A model generated the notes under the pieces. That model was not told the origin of the DNA, made no database searches, and worked only from the letters and a program-made list of their open reading frames with translations. From Nectonema munidae (taxonomy: Eukaryota > Nematomorpha > Nectonematoida > Nectonematidae), in assembly GCA_030549495.1 (NCBI GenBank), contig JAUIRK010001048.1, positions 124,001 to 188,000 of the forward strand: a stretch of DNA of 64,000 bases. The letters are read 5' to 3'. Below, one piece after another: positions 32,615 through 43,640 of this stretch. Made by a program: the position numbers and the translations under genes. Each line of letters opens with the position of its first letter. The stretch's first letter is position 1.

Positions 32615-33953
32615 TGAAACATTTATTGTACCATCAGTATAAATAATATTTTTACCGGAATCATTAACCCTTCTTCAATCCATTAATGCATCTTTAACCA
32701 CTTTTTTATTGTATTCAAGCCCTAAATAGAAACTCTAACTCAAAGAAACATGAAAACAAAATTGATACAATCGTTGGGTTTTCGAAGATTTTTATTAAGC
32801 ATATATCTAAACATATGTTCTAAGTAACTACTGAAAAGAACTTCGTTATAAATATCGTCATTTTGAACTTTATTTTTATCAATTAAATTTTTTTTAGTTA
32901 TTTTCGTTATCATTACCCTAAAATTAAGCTCTATTACTTTTATTTTTTTTTGAAAAAAGTATATGACTATTTTGATGAAATGTGTTCAAACCAGAGATAA
33001 ACGAAAAAAAACTTTAAATATTTATTTAAGTCTCTAGTATCCCTCTCTCTCTCTCTCTCTATACATCCTATCTTCAACAACTAATTTCCAGTCTTTAAGT
33101 TGTTTGTGTGTGTTTTCTTGTTTTAGTTGAAAAGGTCTGTTAGAGCCGAAATATTATAGTAAGTATTCTTTATCGGTTTTTTTCTTTATAAGTAATAGTG
33201 AAGTGTTTCTTCACCGCCAGGAGATGGGATCCTGTAAAAGGTGCACGTTTTAGCTTCGACCATATGTTTTATTAATTTTTAATATAGATGTTTTTCTGAA
33301 ATTTAGAAACGATTTCTTTGAAAAAATTTCTGTGCAATCGCTTTTTTCGTTATTGCTACCATACTGTCGAGTCCAAAGCTTGAAACATCGACTTTAATTC
33401 CGACTCCTGCTAATTTTCCTACTCTGACCTAATTTCTAATAAACTTTGGTTTGCATTTAAGTTTTAATCATGCCTTATCAAAACTTTGCTACACATGTTG
33501 GATCGATCTTTATTTTATAACTCTTTATATGTTCTTGTTTCTGTATACAATTTTTTTTAATTTAAAAAATAAAACTACTTAATTAGGTTAATTAATGAGA
33601 GTAGATGTATATGTTATCAAATTATTGTATGTTACAATGATGTGCTATGACCAAAAATGCTAAACTAAAAACTATCTTAGAGCTACTCATTACTAGCGTG
33701 ACATATATATCTAATTTTGTAGAAAATGATACTAAAAACAAAAAAGTTGTACATTTATTATAGAAAGCTATTTTGATTTTGTTCAATTCGATACAGTTTT
33801 TTGGACTCTGACTCTGATTCCAAGTTCTCAAATGCCTTCTACTCGGACTCGCAGCCTTAATTGTAGACCCTTATTTATTGCGTATCTCTTTTTAGCTAAT
33901 TCCAGTGAAGTTGTATGCTTTTATATCATTTTTACTTTAATTCACTTTTTTAG
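32615..33953. other. region upstream of the acid phosphatase gene
   Basis: Contains a short (CT)n microsatellite near 33040-33060. No gene recognised; the 33622-33831 minus frame is not convincing. It ends in ttcactttttTAG directly abutting the phosphatase ATG, so part of this region may be a 5' UTR intron. Confidence 0.5.
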
Positions 33954-35378
33954 ATGGCGTTCACTTTTCGCAACTTCATCACTTCAATAGTTATTCTCGC
34001 CTCCCTTTACCTAATCATTAAATTCTACCATTCCTTCGTTAAACTTAACTCTGATGTTAGCGCTCGTGCCAAACTCACATTCTATCCTTCTTGCGCTCCC
34101 AATCAAATCCACCTTTCGTTTTCTGCCGAAAATGGCGTAGATGACTCCTCGAACTCAATCACCATCTCCTGGGTCACTTTCTCATACACGCTGAATTCTG
34201 TGGTGGAGTTTCGAGCTTTGCATCAGGAAGATGTCTTGCGCAGAGCTGTTTCGCAGCCGACCTACTTCGTATACAACGGAAGACATTCAGAGTACTTGCA
34301 CTCAGTCATGTTGAAAGATCTGACAGCTAACACCACGTACGAGTATCACGTCGGCGCTTTGGCGTGTGAGTGGAGTGAGATTTTGTCTTTCAAAACGACT
34401 CCCTCGCCAAACGTAAATTGGTCACCTCACGTTTTATTTTATGGAGATCTTGGCGTCACCAATGACAATGCCTTGGGCTTGATTGAAGAAGAAGTCTTCG
34501 CTCCGAAAAGAGCTTTTGGTGGAGTAAGCGCGATTTTGCATGTAGGTGACATGGCTTACAACATGGACTCGAATGATGGAAGACTTGGAGATCAGTTCTT
34601 TCAGCAGATACAACCCATTGCTTCTCGTGTAGCTTACATGACATGTCCCGGCAATCACGAAGAAGCCGCCAACTTCTCCCAATATCGCTTTAAATTCAAC
34701 ATGCCCAACTCTCCGCAAAGGCTTTGGTACAGCTTCAACCTTGGTCCAATTCACTTCATATCTTTTTCAACAGAAGTGTACTACTTTTTTGTCAGTTACG
34801 GCTTATCCGAAATGAAGGAACAATTTGATTGGCTCAAACAAGACTTGAAAGAAGCAGCCTCCTCTTCAAATCGCTCAATACGTCCTTGGATCGTAACTTT
34901 CGGTCACCGACCAATGTACTGCAGTAATACTAATATATGGGAATGCTTTCCATTGATTAACCGGGTTCGCATTGGACTTCCTTTTTTGCATAAGTACGGT
35001 CTTGAAGCACTTTTCAAGGAGTATAGTGTGGATTTGGAGTTGTGGGCGCATGAACACTCATACGAACGTTCACAGCCTCTCTTCAACCAAACAGTGGTGT
35101 CTACTTCTACAGAATCAACATTTGAAGGAAATGACATTTATGTGAATCCAAAGGCACCCATACATGTTGTATCAGGATCTGCAGGTTGTGATGAATATCA
35201 TTCACCATTTGTGAATGAACGTCCTGATTGGTCTGTTTTTCGATCTATTCATTACGGTTTTTCAAGATTAAAAGCTTTCAACAAAACCCATCTATATCTT
35301 GAACAAATTTCTTCTCAATTAAATGGAGCAGTCATCGATAAATTTTGGATCATTAAAAATGAATCCTCTAAATTTTAA
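33954..35378 (+). CDS. ACP7: purple acid phosphatase, ACP7-type (metallophosphoesterase)
   Basis: A complete single-exon frame of 474 residues. The N-terminus (about residues 5-28) is a hydrophobic signal peptide or signal anchor, so the enzyme is probably secreted, lysosomal or type II membrane bound. A fibronectin-like purple acid phosphatase N-domain follows (SITISWVTF ... TTYEYHVGA). The metallophosphatase domain has all five blocks: FYGDLG, GDMAYN, PGNHEE, VTFGHRPMYC and WAHEHSYERS, supplying the Asp, Asp/Tyr, Asn and His ligands of the Fe/metal centre. The usual Gly of GHxH is Ala. Several NxS/T sites are present. Length is close to vertebrate ACP7 (about 440 residues). It hydrolyses phosphate monoesters at acid pH; the natural substrate is not predictable. 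The ATG directly follows a TAG splice acceptor-like site. AATAAA follows at 35456. Confidence 0.93.
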   Translation: MAFTFRNFITSIVILASLYLIIKFYHSFVKLNSDVSARAKLTFYPSCAPNQIHLSFSAENGVDDSSNSITISWVTFSYTLNSVVEFRALHQEDVLRRAVSQPTYFVYNGRHSEYLHSVMLKDLTANTTYEYHVGALACEWSEILSFKTTPSPNVNWSPHVLFYGDLGVTNDNALGLIEEEVFAPKRAFGGVSAILHVGDMAYNMDSNDGRLGDQFFQQIQPIASRVAYMTCPGNHEEAANFSQYRFKFNMPNSPQRLWYSFNLGPIHFISFSTEVYYFFVSYGLSEMKEQFDWLKQDLKEAASSSNRSIRPWIVTFGHRPMYCSNTNIWECFPLINRVRIGLPFLHKYGLEALFKEYSVDLELWAHEHSYERSQPLFNQTVVSTSTESTFEGNDIYVNPKAPIHVVSGSAGCDEYHSPFVNERPDWSVFRSIHYGFSRLKAFNKTHLYLEQISSQLNGAVIDKFWIIKNESSKF

Positions 35379-35455
35379 GTCATATAATATTTTATGAAGT
35401 TCTGTTTGTTTTTATTGGTTATTTTTATATTTATTTTTCATTTATTTACAATTGA

Positions 35456-35461
35456 AATAAA
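35456..35461 (+). terminator. polyadenylation signal AATAAA after the phosphatase
   Basis: AATAAA 78 bases after the stop, in an AT-rich 3' region. Confidence 0.6.
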
Positions 35462-36345
35462 ATATATTTTATCGTGAGTTTAACTGAAATACCAACCTTC
35501 GTTTTTCTCTCTTTGAATCGAAATATTTTTTCACATTAGCCCTTACAATTTTATAACTCTAGCTTGCTATTTGATAGTAACTAATTAATATGTTTTACAA
35601 AGTTTCAAAAATGTGTACATTAAAATTTATAAGTTTTTTTTCTTCAAAAAAAGATTATTAATCTTACATTATTTCCATGCTAATAATTATATTTTAATGT
35701 TTTCTTTTTTTTAAATATATCTTTATCAGAGAAATATTTGCTTTAAGTTTCTTTGATGCACTAGTGACAACAACGCGCTATCTGGCAAGTATAAACTAAA
35801 ACACTGCAAAAATAAATTTACTTATAAAAATCTTTTTCAAATTATTCCAATGGAATAATAATATAGAAGCCAATAACTAATATTGTAAGATGTTTCATAT
35901 AATCATTATTATGAAATTATATCTCAGATAATTTATGCAAAATGTTTCAGAGCTGGGCATAAAAGCGTTGATTGCTAATTAACAAAGTTAAAATATTTGT
36001 TACTTACCTTGTTAATGATAAAGCTATAAATATTTATATTTATCCGGCTTTTTTAATTGATATATTTTTACGGTTAATTTATTAGAATCAAATAATGTAA
36101 GCTTTAACAGCAATTTCTTACAGTTCAGCAGTTGAATGTTTTTTTCTATAAGGGGAGATATTCTGAGAGCACTGCCCCTAACTTTTTACATATATGATGC
36201 ATTGCTTATATAAAAATGCTCATTGGTATGATGATCTACTTAGACTTGTAAGGGGATGTTTTACGCCCCCCCCCCCAGCACTAATAGTGTACAAAATCAC
36301 AAAAACTATGATTAACCAGCTGAAGCATAATGCGAGCATATAGCC
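35462..36345. other. intergenic; an 11-base C run
   Basis: No gene seen. The run of 11 C at 36266-36276, preceded by ggggatgttttacg, resembles a hAT/MITE end of the G/C-run type, but no partner terminus could be established. Confidence 0.4.
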
Positions 36346-36750
36346 TCACAACTGAAAGTTATCTGATATCCAACCAGGATTTTTTACAGAAGAGAGTGGT
36401 ATAAGATATTGAGAAGGTGTAATGGAGAAGAGAGAACATAGGTCATGTAAAAGAATGAAGACTTTCTCGATAATACGACATTTGGAGGATTTATTTTGTA
36501 AAGATTGAAGTAAAGACTTTGAATCAGAAAAGATGAATATTAGACTGTGCGATGAGAAAAACTTGGAGTTTTGGAAAAGATAGTCCAAATTATAAAGGAG
36601 GCCAATACACTCAGCCAGAGAGAAAGAAGACCAATATTGTGCGAACAAGAATATGATGGTATTTTTTGTCCAGCATAGTAGAGAGCGAAAGAAGACAAAC
36701 CATAGGTTGTCGATGGATCATAATATTCGTCACAGAATAGAAATATTGCT
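36346..36750 (-). pseudogene. LINE RNase H domain fragment
   Basis: The minus strand encodes ILFCDEYYDPSTTYGLSSFA (an RNase H start-like FTDGS...G.ss.a region), then in another frame SSFSLAECIGLLYNLDYLF and LIFIFSDSKSLLQSLQ, with the Glu and Asp expected for RNase H. It is disrupted by a frame change and cut at about 36751 by the tail of another LINE. Confidence 0.6.
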
Positions 36751-37870
36751 CTAAAGAAAGAAAGAAAGAATTTATTGAAAAAAATGTACAATTTAGAATA
36801 AAAAATTACAGTAGTTATTAAAAATTCAGTAGTTGAGCACACTCAAGACTAATTAAAGCTGCTAATTAGTGTCACTCAAATTATAAGAGATTAAAAAATA
36901 TATTGAAAGAGTACATATAAAAGAGGTAATTGTGGGTAATTATATTAAAAAAAGTATGCATGATAGTAAAAGATTTACAATTTAGAAAAAAGCATTGGCT
37001 ATTATAAATTTATATGTAAATAAATATATTTTATTTATAATACATAGTTTGGAAACAAAACAGAATACATAAATGGACTAAAAAATACAGAAAATGAAAA
37101 TCAGTTGTATTCATAAGGTGAACGACATATATTACAAGCATAGCAGTTTTCAACATTACAAGAACAATAATTTAACAGCATACTCATTTTTATTTTTTAG
37201 AGTATCTTTTTACTTGATAAATTACCATTATCTTCAATTATTTCGATAAAACTATTCCAGTGATTTGGAACTTTATGAATTATTGTTTGTTTATATTTTT
37301 TATTTTTAGATCTGAAAACATGAACCTTTATTAAAGGATGTCTAGTCTCGTAATGGTTGAAGCTACTTGAAAATATGAAAAATTATTGAAAGATAATGTA
37401 ACTTCTCCAGAGAAAAATTTTAAAGCTAGTTTAATGACTTCGAATTTATATAGATCTGTCTTCAAACACTCTAACTCTTTGGACTTATCATTAGCATGTG
37501 CGTTATAGCGTAACCCAAAAATACAGCGAATTATTCTTTTTTGTATTATTGTTATGTATTTGAAGTTACAATGTCCCCAAATTACTATTGAATACCTTAT
37601 AACAGTGGTTCTATTAGTGATTTTTACAACGTAGATTTAGCTCTAAATGGTAAAAACTTAGTTCCTCGAAATAGTGAGAGTAATGCATTCAATCGGATAG
37701 AAAGATTATCGATATGAGCTTTGCACTCAAGTTTATTGTCTATGACAACGCCTAAAAAATTGAAATATTCTACAAACTCTATGTTTATTCCGTTTATTAT
37801 TAAAAAATGTGCAAAATTTTGTAGCCTTAGACCTTGTAGGCTACTCCTTTGTTTCAAAACCTTCTCCATT
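36751..37870 (-). mobile_element. LINE 3' portion: end of reverse transcriptase and 3' tail
   Basis: On the minus strand, from 37875: IEFVEYFNFLGVVIDNKL and KAHIDNLSIRLNALLSLFRG, the typical end of a LINE reverse transcriptase (xxFLGVxxDxKLxWxxHI). Decayed coding continues with IWGHCNFKYITIIQKRIIRC, then 3' UTR. It ends at 36751-36770 as aataaattctttctttcttt. It interrupts the RNase H fragment next to it, so it inserted into an older LINE. Confidence 0.65.
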
Positions 37871-39869
37871 TTCAAAACACAGGGGTTTGGGGTTTTTTAT
37901 TCATAATAGCGTTAAATATGAAATACTAGAATTTGACATAGCATGCAATAATTGGAAAGTTTTCTCTATAAAAATTATAGACGAATTTGGTTGTTTCACT
38001 CACATTCACAATATTTATAGAGCCACCTTATATACCAAAAACTTTTTGTTAGCTTTTAATGAGGAGTTTAGTCTGTTTTTAAATGAAGTTAACAGATGCA
38101 AAGCAAATATTTTTTTAGGTGACTTCAACTTAGATTTTTTCAAAATCTCTTCATCTGTTAACACTAGATTGTTTATTGAATCTTTCATTTCTTATGGCTA
38201 TTATCCAACTATTAATCAAGCCACTAGACCTGTTTCGAATACATTGCTGGATAATATTTTTATATGCTTTTCAATGTTGTGCCATAGCTGTGGAATAATA
38301 TCCTCCTCTTTATCTGATCATGTTCCAATATTTGTTGCTTTAAAAAATCAATTCCATCAACAGAAAGTTGCATATTCTATTCGGGAGTTTGTGGATTTTT
38401 ATCAATTGACTGAGTCTTTAAAAAATACAGATTGGAAAGTTTTAGATGATTATAGTTTTCAAGTTAACGCCTTTTTAGATATATTTATAAACATTTTATC
38501 AAAATGCAAACGTGAATCTACATCACAACAATCAAAAAACAACAAATACAAACACAAGCTCAATGCTTGGATGATGGATGAGATTCTAAAGTTAGTAAGA
38601 TATAAAGATATTCTTTATAGAAAAATGTTAACATCAAGAGGTGGACCAAATTTTACATTTTTTAAACTTAGTGTAAATAATATGAACAAAAAGATTAAAC
38701 ATTCTGTATGGTTAGCTAAACAACATTTCTACAATAAGTTTTTTGATACACACAAGAATGATAATAAAAAAATATGGAAAGAGCTGAACAAATTTAAAAA
38801 CAATAATAATGATTCCAAAATCAATATTAAAATTAATAAGGAATATATTCACAAATCGAAACTATCATTTTTATTTGACGACTTCTTTAGAAGTAAGCTT
38901 GAGAATCCACAAAATTGTCAAAATACATATGAAGTGAATCCAAATAAATTATCACATTTAAACAATCCTAGTTAAAGCAATGTTTCAAATAATGACATTC
39001 TTTTGGCTATAAAATCTCTTAAAAACAGTACTTGTCCTGACTTTTATAACTTCACTGCACCAATGATTAAGCGCATTGGACCATACATTTGTAACCCTCT
39101 TTGAATTCTTTTTAACAGGTGTATTGGAAATGGTACTTTTCCCGATTCTTTAAAAATCTCAAAAATAATCGCTGTCTATAAAAAAGGTAAAAGAGACGAT
39201 ATTTAACACTATAGACCTATTTCAGTAGTCCCTATTTTATCGAAAATTTTTGAAAGAATAATTTACAATAGGTTTTACTATTTTTTTGAAAGTAGCAATA
39301 TTTTTTCTGATTCACAATTTGGTTTTCGCACTTTTCACTCGACTGAAAGATTGCACACAATTTTTATTAAAGATGTGATTAGTTCTTGGTCAAAAGGCGA
39401 ACAATGTATAGCAATTTTTTTTAATTTAAAAAATGCCTTTAATTCATTGACAATTAGCTTGTTAGGTAGCAAACTTTCAACATATTTTGATTTTAAAACA
39501 GCCAATTTAGTAAATTCATTTTTATCATATAATGTTGACTCTTCTATCAAGTTTGATTCAAATATTGGAGTACCTCAGGGGTCGGTTCTTAGTCCTCTTT
39601 TGTTTATAGTTTATATCAATGAGATTTTAGATCATGTTACAAGTGAAACTGTTTCATGTTTTACATATGCTGATGACATCACTTTATTGTTCAAAGGTAA
39701 AAGTCTTGATTTTCTTAAAATTAATGAAATATTGGATATGTTTAATACTAAATTAGCTTCGCATAACCTTTCGACAAACATTTTGAAAACTAAAGCAATG
39801 TATTTTACTAACTCAAAAAAAAGCATTCAAAAGTTGCCTAACCATGTTTCTTGTAATCCAATTACATGA
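37815..39869 (+). pseudogene. LINE ORF2: APE endonuclease and reverse transcriptase
   Basis: Plus strand. The endonuclease part (frame open to 38975) has YSFVSKPSPF, ANIFLGDFNLDFF and the catalytic SDHVPIFVAL. The reverse transcriptase follows: YRPISVVPILSKIFERIIYN, FSDSQFGFR, VPQGSVLSPLLFIVYIN, and the catalytic YADD box in CFTYADDITLLF. Stops include TAA at 38973-38975 and single stops in the 39100 and 39205 regions. The open tract 39351-39869 carries the palm and thumb. No RNase H was recognised after 39870. The element has no clear 5' end: at about 37810-37870 it abuts a LINE fragment in opposite orientation. Confidence 0.8.
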
Positions 39870-40129
39870 AAAAATTTATTTTTGTTTTGCACAATTTCTA
39901 AAAAGCAGCATAAATTATCATACTTTGAGTAAAAGGATTGAATGTTCAAAGACAAGATGTTTAAATCTGATAAGGATTCAGTTAAATCACAACATTCATA
40001 CTTTTCACAATTATATGAAAACTTTTTTTATCAAGTTCACCAAAATCATAAGGAAATGTAACATTATACGGTGGCTCAGAAATTTAATTTATTAATTGAA
40101 AAGATTTACTAAGAGTCATTCAAAAAGGA
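39870..40129. other. no recognisable feature between LINE pieces
   Basis: May be the decayed end of the LINE ORF2 to the left; the frame at 39844-40095 matches nothing. Confidence 0.4.
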
Positions 40130-40640
40130 AAAGAAGTTATCTGACTCTCGATTTGAATGATACACAATTTTTATTGAAAAATTGATTTTTGCATTCTGAG
40201 TTTTTACATTTAAGACAATCTTGATCTTTATAAGCAGTACACTCATGAAAAGTGTGTTCATTAGACAAGCAAAGCCTAAACTTTATTGGTTTTTTGCAAT
40301 CAAAAGCCCAATGTCCATAGGCTATACAATTTACACAGCATTTGACTTTAGGGTTAAATACACAAATATCAAAAGAAAGGGGCCCAAAGAAAATAATTTT
40401 CTTTTCGCAGATTGCTTAGAAGTAATTTCTATTGATTGTTAAAATTAGATTGAAACTTTTAGATTTCTTAGAATAAAATTTAACTATTTTATCAAATGCT
40501 TCAAATGGAATATCATTTTTTTCGGAAAGATGTAATTGAAAATTTTCCTTTTCAAGAAAATTAGGAATATTCTTAAGAATTAACCTAAGTACCCTTTTTT
40601 CTTTAATGTATATCTCATTCTTTATTTGCTTTGAACTATT
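40130..40640 (-). pseudogene. LINE ORF1 (gag-like) fragment with zinc knuckles
   Basis: The minus strand encodes RVLRLILKNIPNFLEKENFQ, then after a frame change KCCVNCIAYGHWAFDCKK, CLSNEHTFHECTAYKDQDCL and KCKNSECKNQ: successive CCHC-type knuckles as in ORF1 of I/Jockey-like LINEs. It is a different lineage from the plus-strand ORF1 at 42.6-43.6 kb. Confidence 0.65.
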
Positions 40641-40790
40641 TGCCTTTAACTTTTCTTATCCTTGTTTTTTACTTTTTTAATCCAAGTTTTATAATGTCGT
40701 TGTCACCTTTCCAACTTTTGACTTCGTGATTACTTAAAATCATAAGCCTTTTTCTTTTCCTCATTTTCTTCATATTTCCTTTAGATTTAT
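40641..40790 (+). repeat. LINE 5' UTR-like direct repeat (first copy)
   Basis: About 135 bp (from aacttttcttatccttgttt onward) match 42470-42605 with only a few differences. The second copy lies immediately upstream of the LINE ORF1 start at 42615, so this is probably the orphan 5' end of another member. Confidence 0.7.
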
Positions 40791-40928
40791 CTAGAAGTTG
40801 ATAGGATTCTATTGCAAAGCCTGATTGCTGATTCTTTGGAAGGACAGATTGTAAAAAAATAAGGTTAGATGATATCTTATGAGGCAGAACTGGAAGCAGT
40901 TTTAGAGATCTGTATGAAGATAATATTT

Positions 40929-41215
40929 TTAAAAAAGCTTTTGAAATATGTTTTTGGACGTTTGTTGGTAATTTGCGTGTGTTTCGCTCAAATTGGGGAA
41001 AATGTATGCACTGCGTTTTCTAATTCGAATAAGTTGGGAAAAAATGATATATTGTTCAATCATTAGATCGAACGGAAGAGTGAATGAAAAAGAATTTAGC
41101 AGAAATATTGTAGTGGGGCGAGGACATTTCATTGCTTTTCTAAGGATACAATTGTAAAGAACTGCAATAAGTAGAGTATTTGAAAATGGCAGATCAAGAA
41201 TTAAGAACATAATTA
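40929..41215 (-). pseudogene. LINE ORF2 fragment after the reverse transcriptase
   Basis: The minus strand encodes LYNCILRKAMKCPRPTTIFL and FDLMIEQYIIFSQL, collinear with YSILRKALKCQISSPQ and IDLYLEKLILFKK in the plus-strand LINE at about 46025-46150. It is a small inverted piece of the same family. Confidence 0.55.
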
Positions 41216-41361
41216 AAAACAGGTAAGATTACATTGGACAAAAGAGTCCTGAAAAAGAAAAAGTGATATTGAAAATTTTCGAAGCGAAGAAAGTTCAATC
41301 GGTTAAAAATTCTATAACATTTACCAAGTCTCTTTTCAAAGTGCTGTCGCCATGTTAGTTT

Positions 41362-41829
41362 ATGATCAAGCATTATGCTAAATCAAATGATGTGCTGGTC
41401 TGTAGACTCGCTTCATTACCACCCTTTAATGGCATCCTATCCGGTACACTTACAAGATTTCGGCAAATCTGCAGAATCTCCGCCTTGCTATGTATTTCCC
41501 CTGAAATCATAAGATGGTTGGTAGGTGCTTGCTGCTGTAAAAAGTTTTTGAATATGATAAGAAAATGCGTGTCAAGTTGTTGTAGATTTAGTTGCCAATT
41601 GATTGAAAGCCCAGAACATTTTCTTTTTCACTGTCATTACACTAGCTCCATTCACAAAAAAATTTTGGTTTCTATTCCCACAAAGTATAACCTTGAAATT
41701 TCGAAATTGTCTAAACTGGTACACAGTCTCCAAATTTACTTAGTCACACGCTCTTTCATTATTAAAATAGAAAAGCTATTAAGTCGATACTTACCTGAAA
41801 ACTCTGAATCTTTACAGAGGCGGATCTAG
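41362..41829 (+). pseudogene. LINE ORF2 C-terminal fragment
   Basis: The frame carries CRFSCQLIESPEHFLFHCHY, the CxxC..E(T/S)PEHLLFxC zinc element at the end of RNase H-type LINE ORF2 proteins. The equivalent in the LINE at 46.9 kb is CRFCNDLETPKHLLFLC. The 5' half of the frame is uncharacteristic. Confidence 0.55.
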
Positions 41830-42394
41830 AAATTGACATTAGGGGGCGGATTTTACTAAACTAGAACTCAAATTTGAAGCATATAAATTTAAGCTTTATT
41901 AAAATTTTTATCTTATTTTGGTTAATAGTTTAATAAAAAGCGAAAATTGACTTTTTATCATAAAACTTAGAGTATCATAAGGAGCCTCATCCGTCTAGGG
42001 CACTTTTTAGTACACATACAAATAATGGTGTCAAATCACAATCGAATATCTCTGTGAACAAAAAGAAGAATGAGAGCATTAAAACGATCTTCATCCATTG
42101 AACTGCGAAGTGAATTGATGTGGTAAAACTTGATGTGTTCAAATATTAAATTTACAAAAAAAATTGGATAATATAAAAGTAATAAGTGTCACACTTAACT
42201 ACGATTGAAACATAAAAAACTTTTTAGGGCTTCTCACTTTGGAGAAAGATTGAATCTAAAAAACGAGTTGCAGAAAACATCCTAATATTTGAGTTCTATG
42301 AAAAGAAATAGATGAAGAAAATTTTTTAAGCACTTGGCAATTTAATTTTAGAAGGGGGCGTACGCTGGTTCTGCCCCCTTTAAATCCGCCAGTG
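41815..42394. mobile_element. hAT-type MITE (580 bp)
   Basis: Left end CAGAGGCGGATCTAG; right end, reverse complement, CACTGGCGGATTTAAA, followed on each side by a GGGGGC block. It is flanked by a 6-bp direct repeat ctttac (41810-41815 and 42395-42400); a full 8-bp duplication is not clear. Non-coding. Confidence 0.7.
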
Positions 42395-42614
42395 CTTTAC
42401 CTCCAACAATCTAATATTTTTTCATCCCCTTGTCCATCGTACTTTTTTTCTTATATTCTTCCATTATTTAACTTTTCTTATCCTTGTTTTTCACTTTTTT
42501 GATCCAAGTTTTATAATGTCGTTGTCACCTTTCCAACTTTTGACTTTGTGATTACTTAAAATCATAAGCTTTTTTCTTTTCCTCATTTTCTTCATATATC
42601 CTTTACTCTGAATA

Positions 42615-43640
42615 ATGGATGAGTCAACTTCATCGATGTGCAAGGCCACTAAAAGTAATTTCGACTCTTCTCATTGTGATCTAGTAAATAATTTGAAGTT
42701 AATTGAAGAGAAATATTTATCTAATTGTAATGGAGACTCTTTCAACTCCCTCTTAGTCAAAAATATTTTTTCAGATATCAAAGATTTGCTGATTGATAAA
42801 TTCGCTGAATTACAATTAGATAAATCAAGCTCATCAAAATAGTCTGTGATTTCTTATGCTGAGGCAGCAAAAGCTCCTCCTAAGTTGACTGCCGACTTCT
42901 ATAGTCCTAATAAATGTGTTATCTTAAAAACTAATATTGTGAAACCTGATAGGATTAAAATTTCAGAGATGAAAAAAGACATTATTAGCACTATAAATCC
43001 CAATTAAAACAAATTACAAGTTAGAAATCTAAAAATTAATTAAAACGGCAAAGCTTATATAAATTTAGAAAATGAAAAAGATAAGCCACTAGCAACCACT
43101 ATTTTGAAAAATAATTTTGAAGTTGTTGATGTAAACATTTTTAAACCCAGATTCTTAATAAAGAGTGTGCCAAAAATTTTTTGAAAATAAAGACCTTATC
43201 GACTCTATTAACTTTTGCAACTATTATGTAACAACCGTAGGCGGTGTTACTCTCATCAAAAAATTGAGACAAAGAATAATTATTTTGATTTAGCCTTGAT
43301 TAAGCCTAATACTCCTGACGTAGCAAATTATCTTTCAAACTGTACCGATATTTTTTGCTGCTATAATTCATTGCCAATTGAATTGTATATTAGAAAAGTT
43401 TTTATATGTAAGAATTGTAGTAACTTGGGTCATTCTTCTTTTCATTGCCACTCCATGAACCCCAAATGTTTGAAGTGTAATAAAGTAGGACACATTACTT
43501 GTAATTGTGCTTCACCTGCCCCTATATGTGTTAAGTGTAGAGGTGCTCACACTTTTAACAATAAATTGTGCCCAACCTTTCTTAAAGAACAAAAGAATTT
43601 TCATTTAAATGCTTTAAACTTATATATTAATACTTCATAA
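42615..43640 (+). pseudogene. LINE ORF1, gag-like with three CCHC knuckles
   Basis: Starts MDESTSSMCKATKSN; open to a TAG at 42841-42843. After further breaks it ends with three zinc knuckles at about 43405-43580: CKNCSNLGHSSFHC, CLKCNKVGHITCNC and CVKCRGAHTFNNKLC. ORF1 proteins of this type bind the LINE RNA. Confidence 0.78.

Noticed and set aside
33622-33831. Minus-strand frame of 69 codons upstream of the phosphatase
   Set aside because: No family resemblance and no coding signal beyond chance in AT-rich DNA.
34434-35137. Minus-strand frames opposite the phosphatase
   Set aside because: Shadows of the strongly coding plus-strand frame.
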